A stretch of DNA of 64,000 bases from Donghicola mangrovi (GCF_013377535.1 NZ_JABCJE010000001.1:682001-746000), one strand, 5' to 3'. Shown: positions 33,077 to 42,240, numbered from the stretch's first letter. Program-made: numbers and translations. Notes: generated by a model from the letters alone, not told the origin.

Positions 33077-33477
33077 GGTGCCTCGTACGCCAACAGGCGA
33101 TCCTCCCGCGGGACCAACTGTTTTAACGCTTTCATGCAGTTGTAGAAGTGATCCCCGATGACGGCCTCGGTGGCTTTGTTCAGTTGAACGCGGCTATCCG
33201 GATCGGTCAAAATTTGACTAAGGCTCTCGATTCCATTGAGCAGCTGGCGCTTGGCTTCTTTCGGATCGGCGTCCCCGATGATGGCAAGCTGCGCGATATA
33301 GGCGACGCGGCGCACGGGTGAGGTCACTTCGTTGGGATGAAGCGCGTCCTTCATTCGCAAGACCTTGGCATCCTGAGTCAGAATGCTGACACGCGTGCGT
33401 CGGTCGCCATTTTCGATAATGGTTCCGTTGATCAGCACTCGTTCGCGCGGCTGGAGTTTCAGGATCAGGCCCGTCAT
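33073..33477 (-). CDS. flbT: Flagellin translational repressor FlbT
   Basis: The 134-residue protein contains LILKLQPRERVLINGTIIENGDRRTRVSI at its start and VTSPVRRVAYIAQLAIIGDADP, characteristic of FlbT. In Caulobacter FlbT binds the flagellin mRNA leader and blocks translation until the hook is complete. Here it lies between flaF and the DUF1217 gene with overlaps on both sides and downstream of the flagellin gene on the same strand. Confidence 0.94.
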   Translation of the reverse strand: MTGLILKLQPRERVLINGTIIENGDRRTRVSILTQDAKVLRMKDALHPNEVTSPVRRVAYIAQLAIIGDADPKEAKRQLLNGIESLSQILTDPDSRVQLNKATEAVIGDHFYNCMKALKQLVPREDRLLAYEAP

Positions 33478-33839
33478 TTCTGTGCTCCGAGCCCGCGCAT
33501 GATGTTGGTATTTACCTCGATCAGGCCCGCCAAGAGCGAGGGATCCTTGATCGCAAGGCTGCTTTGTTTGATGGCGAAGGCGGCAAGAGACAGTAGGTCA
33601 GCTCTGAGTGTGGGCTGTAGCTTGTTGCCATTGCCGGCCAGATCTGTTGCCAGAATGGTCCAGAGTTGGCGGTTTTCGTGCAGCGCTTTTGCGCGCTCAC
33701 TTACCTGGGATTTGCCGCTCTCGGCAGCAAGCTTCAGGCCTCGGGTAACCTTGGCAAAGGCTTTGTACTCAATATCTCTGGGGGATTGGATGCCACGATC
33801 CATCGCGCCATACGCAAGGCGCGCTTTTTCAGCCAACAC
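33474..33839 (-). CDS. flaF: Flagellin biosynthesis regulator FlaF
   Basis: The 121-residue helical protein has the FlaF pattern: RGIQSPRDIEYKAFAKVTRGL, NRQLWTILATDLAGNGNKLQPTLRADLLSLAAFAIKQ (cited in part) and the C-terminal LIEVNTNIMRGLG. FlaF is a flagellin secretion chaperone or regulator that works with FlbT. It overlaps flbT by 4 bases and starts 67 bases downstream of the flagellin stop, separated by a hairpin. Confidence 0.93.
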   Translation of the reverse strand: MLAEKARLAYGAMDRGIQSPRDIEYKAFAKVTRGLKLAAESGKSQVSERAKALHENRQLWTILATDLAGNGNKLQPTLRADLLSLAAFAIKQSSLAIKDPSLLAGLIEVNTNIMRGLGAQK

Positions 33840-33872
33840 AGCATGAACCTCGAATTTGTGGGAGTGGAAGGT

Positions 33873-33897
33873 GGCACGGGGTGTTTACCCCCGTGCC
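33873..33897 (-). terminator. Hairpin between flagellin and flaF
   Basis: GGCACGGGG (33873-33881) pairs perfectly with CCCCGTGCC (33889-33897) around a 7-base loop, directly after the flagellin stop. There is no T tract, so it may attenuate or stabilise the transcript rather than end it fully. Confidence 0.6.
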
Positions 33898-33906
33898 TGT
33901 GCTCTA

Positions 33907-35256
33907 TTAGCGGAACAGAGTCATCAGAGTCGACGGCGCCTGGTTGGCGATCGACAGCGCTTGGACACCGAGCTGCTGCTGGGTCTGCAGAGCCTTCAGG
34001 CGGGCAGAGGCCTCTTCCATATCGGCGTCCACGAGCGAACCGATCCCGTTGTTAAAGCTATCGACGAGTTTCGACATGAAGTTGCTTTGGATCTCGAGAC
34101 GCTTCTCGGTGGTACCCAGTTGAGCCTGTGCATCAACGGTCTTTTGAATGTAGGTCTCGATGCGCGACAGAGCCGACGAAGCACCGCTTGCGGTCGAGAC
34201 ATCAAGGGTATCCAGACCGGCCAGACCGCCCGACGCGCGGGTAATCTGGTAATAACCGTTGATGGTCTGCTCGGAGTTGTTGTTGATAGTCAGCGAGCCA
34301 GTGCTGTCATTGGTATCCAGAGTGAACTGGTCCTGATCGATCCCTGCTTCAATCAGAGCCGAACGCAGGCCCGAAGCGATATCCTCGGTGCGGTCGCCGA
34401 CGCCGATGGTGTAGGTCGCCACAGTATTACCTAGGGTCAGCGAGACTTTGTCGCCAGCAACTAGGCCAGCTTCAGCGGTACCGGCGGTCAGGTTAACATC
34501 GCCCGCTGCTAGCGCAACGCCGCCCCCAACAGTGCCGTTCGAAGCCAGAAGTTCGAAATCACCGATCACGAACTGCGCGCTTGCGCCCGAGGCCTGCGAC
34601 AGACCAAAGCCGTTTGCGCCACTGATGGTCGAGATGGTCGCTTGATCAGGACCGAGGTCTGCCTCTGTGTAGGTGGCCGCAGTGGTCAGGTTCGTTGCCG
34701 GGTTGGTGCCAGCAGAAAGGTCCGTGCCGCTCTTGGTCGACAGGTTGGTCAGCGAAGGATCATAGCTGATTTTGCCCGAGGTTACCGAGCCGTCTGCGTT
34801 ACGATTCAGCGACGAGAGAACGCTGAAACCGCCATTGCCATCATTACTACCGTCCAGAATATTCAGGCCGTTGAACTGAGCCGAATCAACGATTCCGGTG
34901 ATTTGTTCGACCAGCGACTGGACTTCGGAGTTCAGCTTATTGCGGTCGACGTTATCTTCGTTTGCCGAAACGATTTTGGTCTTTACCTCGTTCAGCAATT
35001 CACCGATTTCCTCGGCTGCGCTCGAAGCGACCGCAACGGTCGATTGTCCCAGAGACAGGGATTCCGAAACAGCCTCGAACCCGGCGACATCGGCTTCCAT
35101 TACTTTCGAAATTGCGAAAACCGAAGCATTGTCCTTTGCCGACGAAACCGACATGCCGGTCGAAATTTCGCTCTGAACTTGGTTCAGGTCGTTATTGATC
35201 GATTTGAGGGTTTGCAGTGCTACGGTTGCGCTGGTGTTGGTCAGGATACTGGACAT
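33907..35256 (-). CDS. fliC: Flagellin
   Basis: The 449-residue protein starts MSSILTNTSATVALQTLKSINNDLNQVQSEISTG, the conserved D0 helix, with SSAKDNASVFAIS. The C-terminal D1/D0 helices end in ARLKALQTQQQLGVQALSIANQAPSTLMTLFR (cited in part). The centre (about 150-330) is a Thr/Ser/Gly-rich variable domain exposed on the filament. It has no signal peptide; it is exported through the flagellar channel. It is the only flagellin in the window. AGGAAAA lies before the ATG. The upstream 184 bases hold hairpins described separately. Confidence 0.96.
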   Translation of the reverse strand: MSSILTNTSATVALQTLKSINNDLNQVQSEISTGMSVSSAKDNASVFAISKVMEADVAGFEAVSESLSLGQSTVAVASSAAEEIGELLNEVKTKIVSANEDNVDRNKLNSEVQSLVEQITGIVDSAQFNGLNILDGSNDGNGGFSVLSSLNRNADGSVTSGKISYDPSLTNLSTKSGTDLSAGTNPATNLTTAATYTEADLGPDQATISTISGANGFGLSQASGASAQFVIGDFELLASNGTVGGGVALAAGDVNLTAGTAEAGLVAGDKVSLTLGNTVATYTIGVGDRTEDIASGLRSALIEAGIDQDQFTLDTNDSTGSLTINNNSEQTINGYYQITRASGGLAGLDTLDVSTASGASSALSRIETYIQKTVDAQAQLGTTEKRLEIQSNFMSKLVDSFNNGIGSLVDADMEEASARLKALQTQQQLGVQALSIANQAPSTLMTLFR

Positions 35257-35300
35257 GTTTTTTCCTAATACTTAAGGCACTTAATTGCCATTTTTCGATG

Positions 35301-35352
35301 TGCCCTGTTGGGCAGTCCCATGTCATTCTGACAGTTGCGGCGATAACGCCGC
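35301..35352 (-). promoter_or_regulatory. Flagellin upstream region with two inverted repeats
   Basis: TGCCC/GGGCA (35301-35305 with 35310-35314) lies 45 bases before the flagellin start. GCGGCG/CGCCGC (35337-35342 with 35347-35352), with an ATAA loop, lies about 80 bases before it. Nearer the gene, TTAA-N5-TTAA is seen at 35272-35284. One stem may be a leader structure for FlbT or a regulator site. No clear sigma-28 promoter is visible. Confidence 0.4.
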
Positions 35353-35440
35353 GCCATCTCTCGATGCAATTGCAGTTCTGGGGTGCAACTCCTAATAAGC
35401 GGTGAAAGTGTTTGGCGTTGTCTGTCGATATTTAATCAAA

Positions 35441-35761
35441 TCAACCGCTAATGATCTTTCTGGGCGATCCTATGAACACATCCCGCCTTTGCCCGTTTGG
35501 CCTGTAGCAGGAAAAATGCGAGCCAAGGTTGCAAATATCGCGATGTGCTAGTTGCGCTGATCTTAGGCCTATTTTAGCTGAGTTGATAATCTTGGCAGTT
35601 CGCTCTGCGCGGCGTGATATATCCTTCAAGTCTTTTGTGCTGTATGCGGAGGCTTCGATCTCTATGGAATGGAGTTCGTCTATGATGCCCTGTAAGTCCG
35701 AAAATCTTCTAGACATAATTGCGGCATCAATTTTATTAAATTTTTCAAGAATACTACTCAT
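35441..35761 (-). CDS. FlgN-like export chaperone candidate
   Basis: The 106-residue protein starts MSSILEKFNKIDAAIMSRRFSDL at ATG 35761, overlapping the rod-binding gene's stop by 4 bases; the 13-codon-longer frame lies inside that gene. It is helical, with LQGIIDELHSIEIEAS and RRAERTAKIINSAKIGLRSAQL, ending SCYRPNGQRRDVFIG. The late N-x-A-K-x-G-L-R-x-A-Q and Tyr-x-x-Asn-Gly pattern resembles FlgN, which escorts FlgK and FlgL to the export gate. Similarity is weak, so position matters. It is lower in GC than most neighbours. Confidence 0.55.
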   Translation of the reverse strand: MSSILEKFNKIDAAIMSRRFSDLQGIIDELHSIEIEASAYSTKDLKDISRRAERTAKIINSAKIGLRSAQLAHRDICNLGSHFSCYRPNGQRRDVFIGSPRKIISG

Positions 35762-36027
35762 TGAGCGCCCTCCGCCTTTAAAAGTTTTGAGAGAATGCAA
35801 TCGGTCAGATTGAGGCCACCTGCAGTGGTGATCGCTTGGGCTTGCTGTTCAATGAGAAAGCTCGAAAACTGGGTCTCGCCGACACCTCCGTCTGTGGTGC
35901 CTCCCTGCGAGTGAAGGCCGGCAGCCCTGAGCATTTCTGCTGTGAAGCATGCTTCAAGCTTTTGGGCGGTAGATCGCAGTTCCTCTATTCGAGGGACTGA
36001 TAGGTTACTCGGGTGCGAAATTTTCAC
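35758..36027 (-). CDS. Rod-binding protein (FlgJ N-terminal domain only)
   Basis: The 89-residue protein contains LRSTAQKLEACFTAEMLRAAG and GVGETQFSSFLIEQQAQAITTAGGLNLTDCI, the Rod-binding domain pattern of FlgJ. The peptidoglycan hydrolase domain of enterobacterial FlgJ is absent, as in most alphaproteobacteria. It would cap or scaffold the growing rod. It overlaps the FlgN-like gene and is divergent from fliK. Confidence 0.8.
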   Translation of the reverse strand: MKISHPSNLSVPRIEELRSTAQKLEACFTAEMLRAAGLHSQGGTTDGGVGETQFSSFLIEQQAQAITTAGGLNLTDCILSKLLKAEGAQ

Positions 36028-36121
36028 GGATACATCCTCACTTTTAAAAGAGAATGTTCTGTTCTGGTAAAGAAGTCGTAACTTCAGAGAGGTATCCGAT
36101 AGGCCTTGTCAGGAGTCCTAG

Positions 36122-37474
36122 ATGATCCCCCCAGTTCTACAGTCCGCTTTGTTTCGTCAGACTTGCGACCTTTCTGGAAGTTTGCGCATTGATGAGGAAT
36201 GCAGTTTTTTCCAGGATCTAATGCTCGAACTCGATGATTCTGCTCAAGATAGTCAGAACGTAGAGTTGTCTGATGATGTCGATCTTGTCGGCGAGGACAT
36301 TTTTCCTTCAGGAATGAATGGATCAAGGTGGTGTCCGGAGGGTGCACTAGCATTGCGACAAGAGCAAATCAAAATCTCTCACCTTGTGTCGGATCAGGAT
36401 GAAGAAGGTGAAGTTGCTGTGGGACTTGAAACGAGAAATTTTAATTTTAATAAAAAATATGAAAGCTTTGAAAATTTCGTTCCTGAAGATATCGACGATT
36501 TTAAGTATATTGACCCTTCTTGTAAGAGTGGGGAGTTTCTACGCCCAGTTCAAAATAAGATTGCTACAATTCAATATGAAGAAAAATGGGAAAATGAATA
36601 TATCCCCATCCATTTATATACAAGGTCAGATTCTGATCGAGAGACCGAAGATAACGAGCAGAACCTAAATCCACTCATCTACTCCAGTGACTTTTCGCAA
36701 GGAGAGCGTAAACTTTTTGTCTCTAAGGATGGCTCTTTATCTAGCATACATCGCGATGAAATTTTTTCTACTGAAGAACTGTTGCGTCCTGAAAATGACA
36801 TGTCGGAAGCGGGAACCATAGGGCGCTATCCCGATGTGGGTGTTGAAAAAAACCATGATCGGGATTGGGAAATTTCTCCTCGACCAATTTCTGAGTTCTA
36901 TGAGAAAGATATTCAGGTACCAAGAGATGCCGCTTCAATCCTTCTTTCTGCGCATTCTGTGGGAAGTGGCCTGAATGACGTCACAAAAGGATATAATTCT
37001 CATTCGAGTATGGAAAATCCCGTATCGCTAACAGGTGCAATGCCTGCCCGGAGTGTACATCTGCACTTTGATCAAGTTCAAGAAATAGTAAAGGTTGGTG
37101 TGTCTTCTAAAGTTGAGAGTGCCATTGAGGTTGAACTCCAACCACATGATCTCGGACGTATGAAATTGGTTTTTCAGCGGGATACCGAAGGCATGGCGGT
37201 CACAATTGAAGCCGATAATTCTGAGACTATTGATCAGATCAAAAGGCTACTTGATCAATTTAACAACGAAGCAAAACTGACAATGGAATCACCTATACGG
37301 TTTCGCTTTGAAACTGGCGCATTCTCGTCTGCTGGAAGGGATACGCACTCTAATCCGCGGCCGTCCTACACAAATAAGGCGAGGCTCTCCGAGGGAAGTT
37401 TAATGGAAAGTGAAGATCACGCTGCACCTATGCAACACTCGAAAATCTTAGGTCAGATCGATATTAGGGCATAA
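36122..37474 (+). CDS. fliK: Flagellar hook-length control protein FliK
   Basis: The 450-residue protein has a long, poorly conserved acidic N-terminal part (about 1-310). The C-terminal hook-length control domain (about 320-405) contains VESAIEVELQPHDLGRMKLVF, MAVTIEADNSETIDQIKRLL and IRFRFETG, typical of FliK. FliK measures hook length and triggers the FlhB switch. The gene is strikingly AT-rich: 36421-36480 has only 14 G or C in 60. flgD starts three bases after the stop, so the two are an operon. Confidence 0.85.
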   Translation: MIPPVLQSALFRQTCDLSGSLRIDEECSFFQDLMLELDDSAQDSQNVELSDDVDLVGEDIFPSGMNGSRWCPEGALALRQEQIKISHLVSDQDEEGEVAVGLETRNFNFNKKYESFENFVPEDIDDFKYIDPSCKSGEFLRPVQNKIATIQYEEKWENEYIPIHLYTRSDSDRETEDNEQNLNPLIYSSDFSQGERKLFVSKDGSLSSIHRDEIFSTEELLRPENDMSEAGTIGRYPDVGVEKNHDRDWEISPRPISEFYEKDIQVPRDAASILLSAHSVGSGLNDVTKGYNSHSSMENPVSLTGAMPARSVHLHFDQVQEIVKVGVSSKVESAIEVELQPHDLGRMKLVFQRDTEGMAVTIEADNSETIDQIKRLLDQFNNEAKLTMESPIRFRFETGAFSSAGRDTHSNPRPSYTNKARLSEGSLMESEDHAAPMQHSKILGQIDIRA

Positions 37475-37477
37475 TTT

Positions 37478-38134
37478 ATGGCGGTCAGTAGCGTTTCAAG
37501 CAGTATGGCGTCGCAGGCTGCGAGCAGTTCGTCGACCAAGGCTGCGAGTGTACTTTCCTCGGATTTCGAGACGTTTTTGAAAATGATGACGGTTCAGATG
37601 CAGAATCAGGACCCATTGAATCCGGTTGAATCGACTGATTTCGCGGTACAACTCGCGACCTTCTCACAGGTTGAACAGCAGGTTTTGACGAACCAGTATT
37701 TGGAAAGCCTTAGCTCTACTTCAGGTTCCTCTGGATTGGCTGCTCAGGCTCAGTTGCTCGGTCGATCGGTACTGAGCAGCGCAGCGACCGATTACAGCGG
37801 CGGTACCATCGAAATTAGTCCCGAATATCCCGGAGCAGCAGATCAGCATATTCTAGTTATTCGTGACGCAAATGGCACCGAAGTTGGCAGACGCGAACTA
37901 AGTGGCGCACCGGAAACGATTCTCTGGTCTGGTGCCACAGACGCGGGAGAAACTCTGGATCAGGGCAGCTATAGCTTTTCTATCGAAAGCTATTCAGATG
38001 GCGCTCTTAGCGCGACGAGCAGCGCACGCACTTGGACCGAAGTTACCCAAGTGCGGATTGGTGACGCTGGCGCCGAACTGACCTTGGCCAGCGGTGCCAC
38101 CGTTTATGAGACAGAAGTGGATGCCATTCGCTAG
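37478..38134 (+). CDS. flgD: Flagellar hook assembly scaffold FlgD
   Basis: The 218-residue protein has a Ser/Ala-rich start and the conserved FlgD motif FETFLKMMTVQMQNQDPLNPVESTDFAVQLATFSQVEQQ (residues about 30-68, cited in part). A C-terminal Ig-like part follows, with NGTEVGRRELSGA and LDQGSYSFSIESYSDG. FlgD caps the growing hook. Its TAG stop shares CTAG with the convergent ubiB stop, and the flagellar cluster ends here. Confidence 0.93.
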   Translation: MAVSSVSSSMASQAASSSSTKAASVLSSDFETFLKMMTVQMQNQDPLNPVESTDFAVQLATFSQVEQQVLTNQYLESLSSTSGSSGLAAQAQLLGRSVLSSAATDYSGGTIEISPEYPGAADQHILVIRDANGTEVGRRELSGAPETILWSGATDAGETLDQGSYSFSIESYSDGALSATSSARTWTEVTQVRIGDAGAELTLASGATVYETEVDAIR

Positions 38135-39663
38135 TGAACGTTGGACAAGGCCCAAGCTGCCGCCATGAGGCAGGCACCCAATGCACCGCCGATAGCTAGG
38201 TCCCTAGAGCGGTTCCGTGGCGCAACCTGCGGTTTGGGATTGGACTGCGCGACGAGCGCAGCCTCTACCAACGCTGGCAAGCGCGGGCCGAATCGACCAA
38301 GAACTTTGGCGGTTTTCGCCAGATCACGCGCCACTGCTCGGGGACCGAGGTTGGTCTTGATATAGTCCTCGACCACAGGGCGGGCGACTTCCCAAATGTT
38401 GATATGGGGATCAAGGGAACGAGCAACGCCTTCGACCACAACCATCGTGCGTTGAAGCAGAATCAGTTCCGTGCGGGTTTCCATGCCGAAGCGCTCGGTA
38501 ACCTCGAACAGGTAGGCTAGCAGCTTGGCCATCGAGATTCGGGTCGCGTCCATGCCGAAAATCGGTTCGCCAACAGCACGAAGGGCACGGGCGAACTCTT
38601 CGACCTCGCGATCTGCGGGGACGTATCCGGCTTCGAAATGAACCTCGGCGACCCGGCGGTAATCCTTGCGGATAAAACCGTACAGAATCTCGGCGTAGAC
38701 GCGGCGGGTGTACTCATCAATGTGCCCCATGATTCCGAAATCATAGGCGATGATGTCCCCGTTCGGCGCGACCTTGAGGTTGCCGTGGTGCATGTCTGCG
38801 TGGAAATAGCCATCGCGCAGGGCATGATTCAGGAACAACTGAAGGACTCGCGCGCCCAAAACCTGTCGGTCGTGGCCAGCTGCATCGATGGCTGCGGTAT
38901 CCCCGAGCGATACGCCCTCGGCCCAACCCATGGTCATCACGCGGCGGCCCGAATATGCCCATTTGACCTGCGGCAGTGTGAAACCTGCGTCGTTTTTCGT
39001 GTTGTCCGCAAATTCGGAAGCCGCGCTCGATTCGAGGCGCAGGTCCAATTCGCCCATCACGACTCCTTCGAAGTGGGCAACCACGTCGGTGGGGCGCAAA
39101 CGGCGCGAAGACGGGGAGAGGAATTCGATGACTTTGGCAGCGAAATAAAAGGCGTCGATGTCGCGGCGGAAGGCGCGTTCGACATTCGGGCGCAGGACTT
39201 TGACAGCGACCTCTTCGCCGGTATCAGCCAGACGCGCCTTGTGAACCTGCGCGATCGAGGCCGCTGCGAGGGGCTCGCTGAACTCCGAATAAATCTCTTC
39301 GACGGGCTGACCCAGTTCCTCGAACACCATCTTTTTGGCGATTTCGGTGGGGAAGGGCGGTAGTTTGTCCTGCAAAACGCGCAGCTGTACAGCCACTTCG
39401 GCGCCGACCACGTCAGGACGAGTCGACAGAATCTGGCCGAATTTGATGTAGGCCGGCCCCAAAGCATTCAGCGCACGGGGTGCGGGGGGCATGGAGGGAT
39501 CGCCCTCTTCCCCCAGCCAACGGAAGGGCCACGCCAGCGCACGCAGCACAACGCGCAGCGCATTGGGCGCATCCATTTCATCAAGGATGAACCCCATGGC
39601 GCCGGTACGTTCCAGCGTCGCACCGGTGCGGATCAGGCGGATGATGTTATGAGGGCCGCGCAT
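38131..39663 (-). CDS. ubiB: Ubiquinone biosynthesis accessory kinase-like protein UbiB
   Basis: The 510-residue protein starts MRGPHNIIRLIRTGATLERTGAMG. Family marks are the KxGQ motif (AYIKFGQILSTRPD), the Ala-rich nucleotide loop PLAAASIAQVHKA, GEEVAVKVLRP, and the catalytic-loop region HADMHHGNLKVAPNGDIIAYDFGIMG. It ends in a hydrophobic segment (about 490-508) that anchors it in the inner membrane. UbiB (ABC1/ADCK family ATPase) supports coenzyme Q synthesis. It follows ubiE by three bases on the minus strand. Confidence 0.95.
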   Translation of the reverse strand: MRGPHNIIRLIRTGATLERTGAMGFILDEMDAPNALRVVLRALAWPFRWLGEEGDPSMPPAPRALNALGPAYIKFGQILSTRPDVVGAEVAVQLRVLQDKLPPFPTEIAKKMVFEELGQPVEEIYSEFSEPLAAASIAQVHKARLADTGEEVAVKVLRPNVERAFRRDIDAFYFAAKVIEFLSPSSRRLRPTDVVAHFEGVVMGELDLRLESSAASEFADNTKNDAGFTLPQVKWAYSGRRVMTMGWAEGVSLGDTAAIDAAGHDRQVLGARVLQLFLNHALRDGYFHADMHHGNLKVAPNGDIIAYDFGIMGHIDEYTRRVYAEILYGFIRKDYRRVAEVHFEAGYVPADREVEEFARALRAVGEPIFGMDATRISMAKLLAYLFEVTERFGMETRTELILLQRTMVVVEGVARSLDPHINIWEVARPVVEDYIKTNLGPRAVARDLAKTAKVLGRFGPRLPALVEAALVAQSNPKPQVAPRNRSRDLAIGGALGACLMAAAWALSNVH

Positions 39664-39666
39664 GAA

Positions 39667-40422
39667 TCAGATCTTCCAGCCCGAATGCAGGGCCGCGATG
39701 CCCAAGGACAGGTTTCGGTACTTGGCATTCGCAAAGCCAGCGGTCTTCACCATACCAAGGAATGTGTCTTGGTCGGGGAATTTGCGGATCGACTCTACCA
39801 GATATTGATAGCTGTCAAAATCGTTGGCGATCACCTGGCCCATCCGGGGAATCACGTTGAAGGAGTAACGGTCATAGACCCACTGCATCATGTCGTTCGG
39901 GATCTGGCTGAACTCCAGCACCATTAGGCGGCCGCCGGGTTTCAGCACGCGGTAGGCTTCGTTCAGGGCGACCTGCGGGCGAGTCACGTTTCGGATGCCG
40001 AAGCTGATCGTGTAGACGTCAAAGGTGTTATCCTCGAACGGCAGCTTCATCGCGTCACCGACGACCCAGTTCAACGAATCCGACATCGCTTCGGCGTCAG
40101 CGCGCTTGCGGCCTTCGACCAGCATGGGTTCGGTCAGGTCCAGAACGGTGGCATGGGCGTTGCCAGCGCGCTTCAGATAGCGGAACGAGATGTCGCCAGT
40201 GCCGCCAGCCACGTCCAGCAGGCGCGTGTTCGGGCGCGGCGCCAGCCAATCCATCATCGCATCCTTCCAGACGCGGTGGATGCCCATGCTCATGACGTCG
40301 TTCATGATGTCATATTTGGACGCGACCGAATTAAAGACGCCCTGCACACGTCCTGCCTTTTCGCTTTCGCGTACGGTTTGGAAGCCGAAATGGGTGGTGC
40401 CTTGGGTGTCTTCAGTACTCAT
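39667..40422 (-). CDS. ubiE: Demethylmenaquinone/2-polyprenyl-6-methoxybenzoquinol methyltransferase
   Basis: The 251-residue SAM-dependent methyltransferase contains [24 protein letters not shown], the SAM-binding [45 protein letters not shown] and [27 protein letters not shown], all characteristic of UbiE. It methylates the ring C in ubiquinone synthesis. The ubiE-ubiB pair is a widespread alphaproteobacterial operon, here divergent from mutM. Confidence 0.96.
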   Translation of the reverse strand: MSTEDTQGTTHFGFQTVRESEKAGRVQGVFNSVASKYDIMNDVMSMGIHRVWKDAMMDWLAPRPNTRLLDVAGGTGDISFRYLKRAGNAHATVLDLTEPMLVEGRKRADAEAMSDSLNWVVGDAMKLPFEDNTFDVYTISFGIRNVTRPQVALNEAYRVLKPGGRLMVLEFSQIPNDMMQWVYDRYSFNVIPRMGQVIANDFDSYQYLVESIRKFPDQDTFLGMVKTAGFANAKYRNLSLGIAALHSGWKI

Positions 40423-40509
40423 GGGTCTTGATCGTCCTTGTTACTGCCCCTTCTTATAGGGCGCTGCGGGGGCGATACAATGCGGCCCCTGCCAAGAAGG
40501 AGCGACTCA

Positions 40510-41361
40510 ATGCCCGAATTACCCGAAGTCGAGACAGTCCGTCGCGGGCTGGAGCCTGTGATGACCGGTGCCGTGATTGCCCGTGCACAGGTGAACCGGC
40601 CCGATTTGCGCTGGCCTTTGCCTGAAAACATGGCGGATCGGTTAACGGGACAGCGCGTTTTGGGGCTGCGGCGGCGGTCGAAATACATCCTCTGTGATCT
40701 GGATGGCGGGGAGACCTTGCTGATTCATTTGGGCATGTCGGGGCGGATGCTGATATCGGGCGCGCAGGTGGGGGCCTTTGCCCACCCGCATCCGGCGCCG
40801 GAAAAGCATGATCACGTGGTCTTGGACATGGAGGGCGGGGCACGCATCACCTTTAACGATGCGCGGCGGTTCGGGGCGATGGATCTGGCAGCCACCGCAG
40901 GCGTGGATGCCCATAAATGGCTGGCCGGTTTGGGGCCTGAACCCCTTGGCAATGCGTTCTCCGAGGATCATTTGGTAGAGCGATTCAGGGGGCGCAAGAT
41001 GCCTGTCAAATCGGCCCTTTTGGACCAGAAAATCGTTGCTGGACTGGGGAATATCTATGTCTGCGAAACCCTGTTCAGGGCAGGTATCCACCCCGCGCGT
41101 CAGGCCGGCGCCATTTCGGAACGTCGCGTCAGATCCATGGTCCCGATCATCCGCCAAGTGCTCGAAGAGGCGATCGCCGCAGGGGGCTCTTCTCTGAAGG
41201 ATTTTAGGCAAGCGGACGGCGAACTGGGGTATTTTCAACACAATTTCGATGTCTATGGTCGAGAGGGGATGACCTGTAAAACAACGGGATGCGAAGCTGA
41301 AATCAGACGAATCGTGCAGTCGGGGCGGTCCAGCTTCTACTGTCCGACGTGTCAAAGATAA
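40510..41361 (+). CDS. mutM: Formamidopyrimidine-DNA glycosylase
   Basis: The 283-residue protein starts [16 protein letters not shown], with the catalytic N-terminal Pro and the PELPEVE signature. The C-terminal zinc finger is seen at C-x4-C and C-x2-C (MTCKTTGC and YCPTCQR), and [18 protein letters not shown] carries the helix-2-turn-helix. It removes 8-oxoguanine and cleaves the strand. The start at 40510 follows GGAGCG; the 24-codon-longer frame would precede the catalytic Pro. Confidence 0.97.
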   Translation: MPELPEVETVRRGLEPVMTGAVIARAQVNRPDLRWPLPENMADRLTGQRVLGLRRRSKYILCDLDGGETLLIHLGMSGRMLISGAQVGAFAHPHPAPEKHDHVVLDMEGGARITFNDARRFGAMDLAATAGVDAHKWLAGLGPEPLGNAFSEDHLVERFRGRKMPVKSALLDQKIVAGLGNIYVCETLFRAGIHPARQAGAISERRVRSMVPIIRQVLEEAIAAGGSSLKDFRQADGELGYFQHNFDVYGREGMTCKTTGCEAEIRRIVQSGRSSFYCPTCQR

Positions 41362-41424
41362 CTTGATCGGACGGCTCACACTGGTAAGGAATCGTCCTGA
41401 TCGAAGTAACACGGGACGAGGTTA

Positions 41425-42201
41425 ATGGCCTTTGAAACGATCATCGTCGATATCGACGATCATGTGGCACTGATCACCCTGAACCGGCCCGAGGCGCTGA
41501 ATGCGCTGAACAGCCAGCTTCTGGGGGAACTCGCCAAGGCTCTGTCCGAGGCGGATCAGAACGACAAGGTGCGCTGCATCGTCATTACCGGATCGGAAAA
41601 GGCTTTTGCCGCCGGTGCGGACATCAAGGAAATGTCCGAGATGTCTTTTGTGGACATGTATATGTCCGATTTCTTTGGAACCGAGGGCGACAAGATCACC
41701 AAGACGCGCAAGCCGGTGATCGCTGCGGTTTCCGGCTATGCCCTTGGTGGCGGCTGCGAGTTGGCAATGATGTGCGATTTCATTATCGCCGCAGATAACG
41801 CCAAGTTCGGTCAGCCCGAGATCAATCTGGGTGTGATCGCCGGAATCGGTGGCACCCAGCGCCTGACACGGGCCGTGGGCAAGGCCAAGTCGATGGATAT
41901 GCATCTGACCGGCCGCTTCATGGAAGCCGAAGAGGCGGAGCGCTCGGGGCTGGTCAGCCGCGTCGTTCCCGCCAAGAAGCTGAAAGAAGAGGCCCTGAGC
42001 GCCGCCAGCAAGATCGCCGAGAAATCGATGGTCAGCGTTATGGCGGCCAAAGAGGCGGTCAATCGCAGCTTTGAAACCACTCTGACCGAGGGAATCCAGT
42101 TCGAACGCCGCCTGTTCAATGGCCTGTTCGCGACCGAAGACCAGAAGGAAGGCATGGCTGCATTCCTGGAAAAACGCGAGCCGCAGTTCCGCGACCGCTA
42201 A
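41425..42201 (+). CDS. Enoyl-CoA hydratase
   Basis: The 258-residue crotonase-fold enzyme has [25 protein letters not shown], and the oxyanion-hole and catalytic region [20 protein letters not shown] followed by [20 protein letters not shown], where both conserved glutamates of hydratases are present. It hydrates trans-2-enoyl-CoA in fatty acid beta-oxidation. ACGAGG precedes the ATG at 41425. It is a single-gene unit between mutM and rpsT. The exact substrate range cannot be read from the sequence. Confidence 0.92.
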   Translation: MAFETIIVDIDDHVALITLNRPEALNALNSQLLGELAKALSEADQNDKVRCIVITGSEKAFAAGADIKEMSEMSFVDMYMSDFFGTEGDKITKTRKPVIAAVSGYALGGGCELAMMCDFIIAADNAKFGQPEINLGVIAGIGGTQRLTRAVGKAKSMDMHLTGRFMEAEEAERSGLVSRVVPAKKLKEEALSAASKIAEKSMVSVMAAKEAVNRSFETTLTEGIQFERRLFNGLFATEDQKEGMAAFLEKREPQFRDR

Positions 42202-42214
42202 GAAAACATGGCTT

Positions 42215-42240
42215 CGGGGCATTTTTCCACAGATGCCCCG
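42215..42240 (+). terminator. Hairpin after the enoyl-CoA hydratase gene with a DnaA-box-like loop
   Basis: CGGGGCAT (42215-42222) pairs perfectly with ATGCCCCG (42233-42240). The 10-base loop begins TTTTCCACA (42223-42231), which fits the DnaA-box consensus TTWTNCACA. It has no downstream T tract. Confidence 0.5.
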
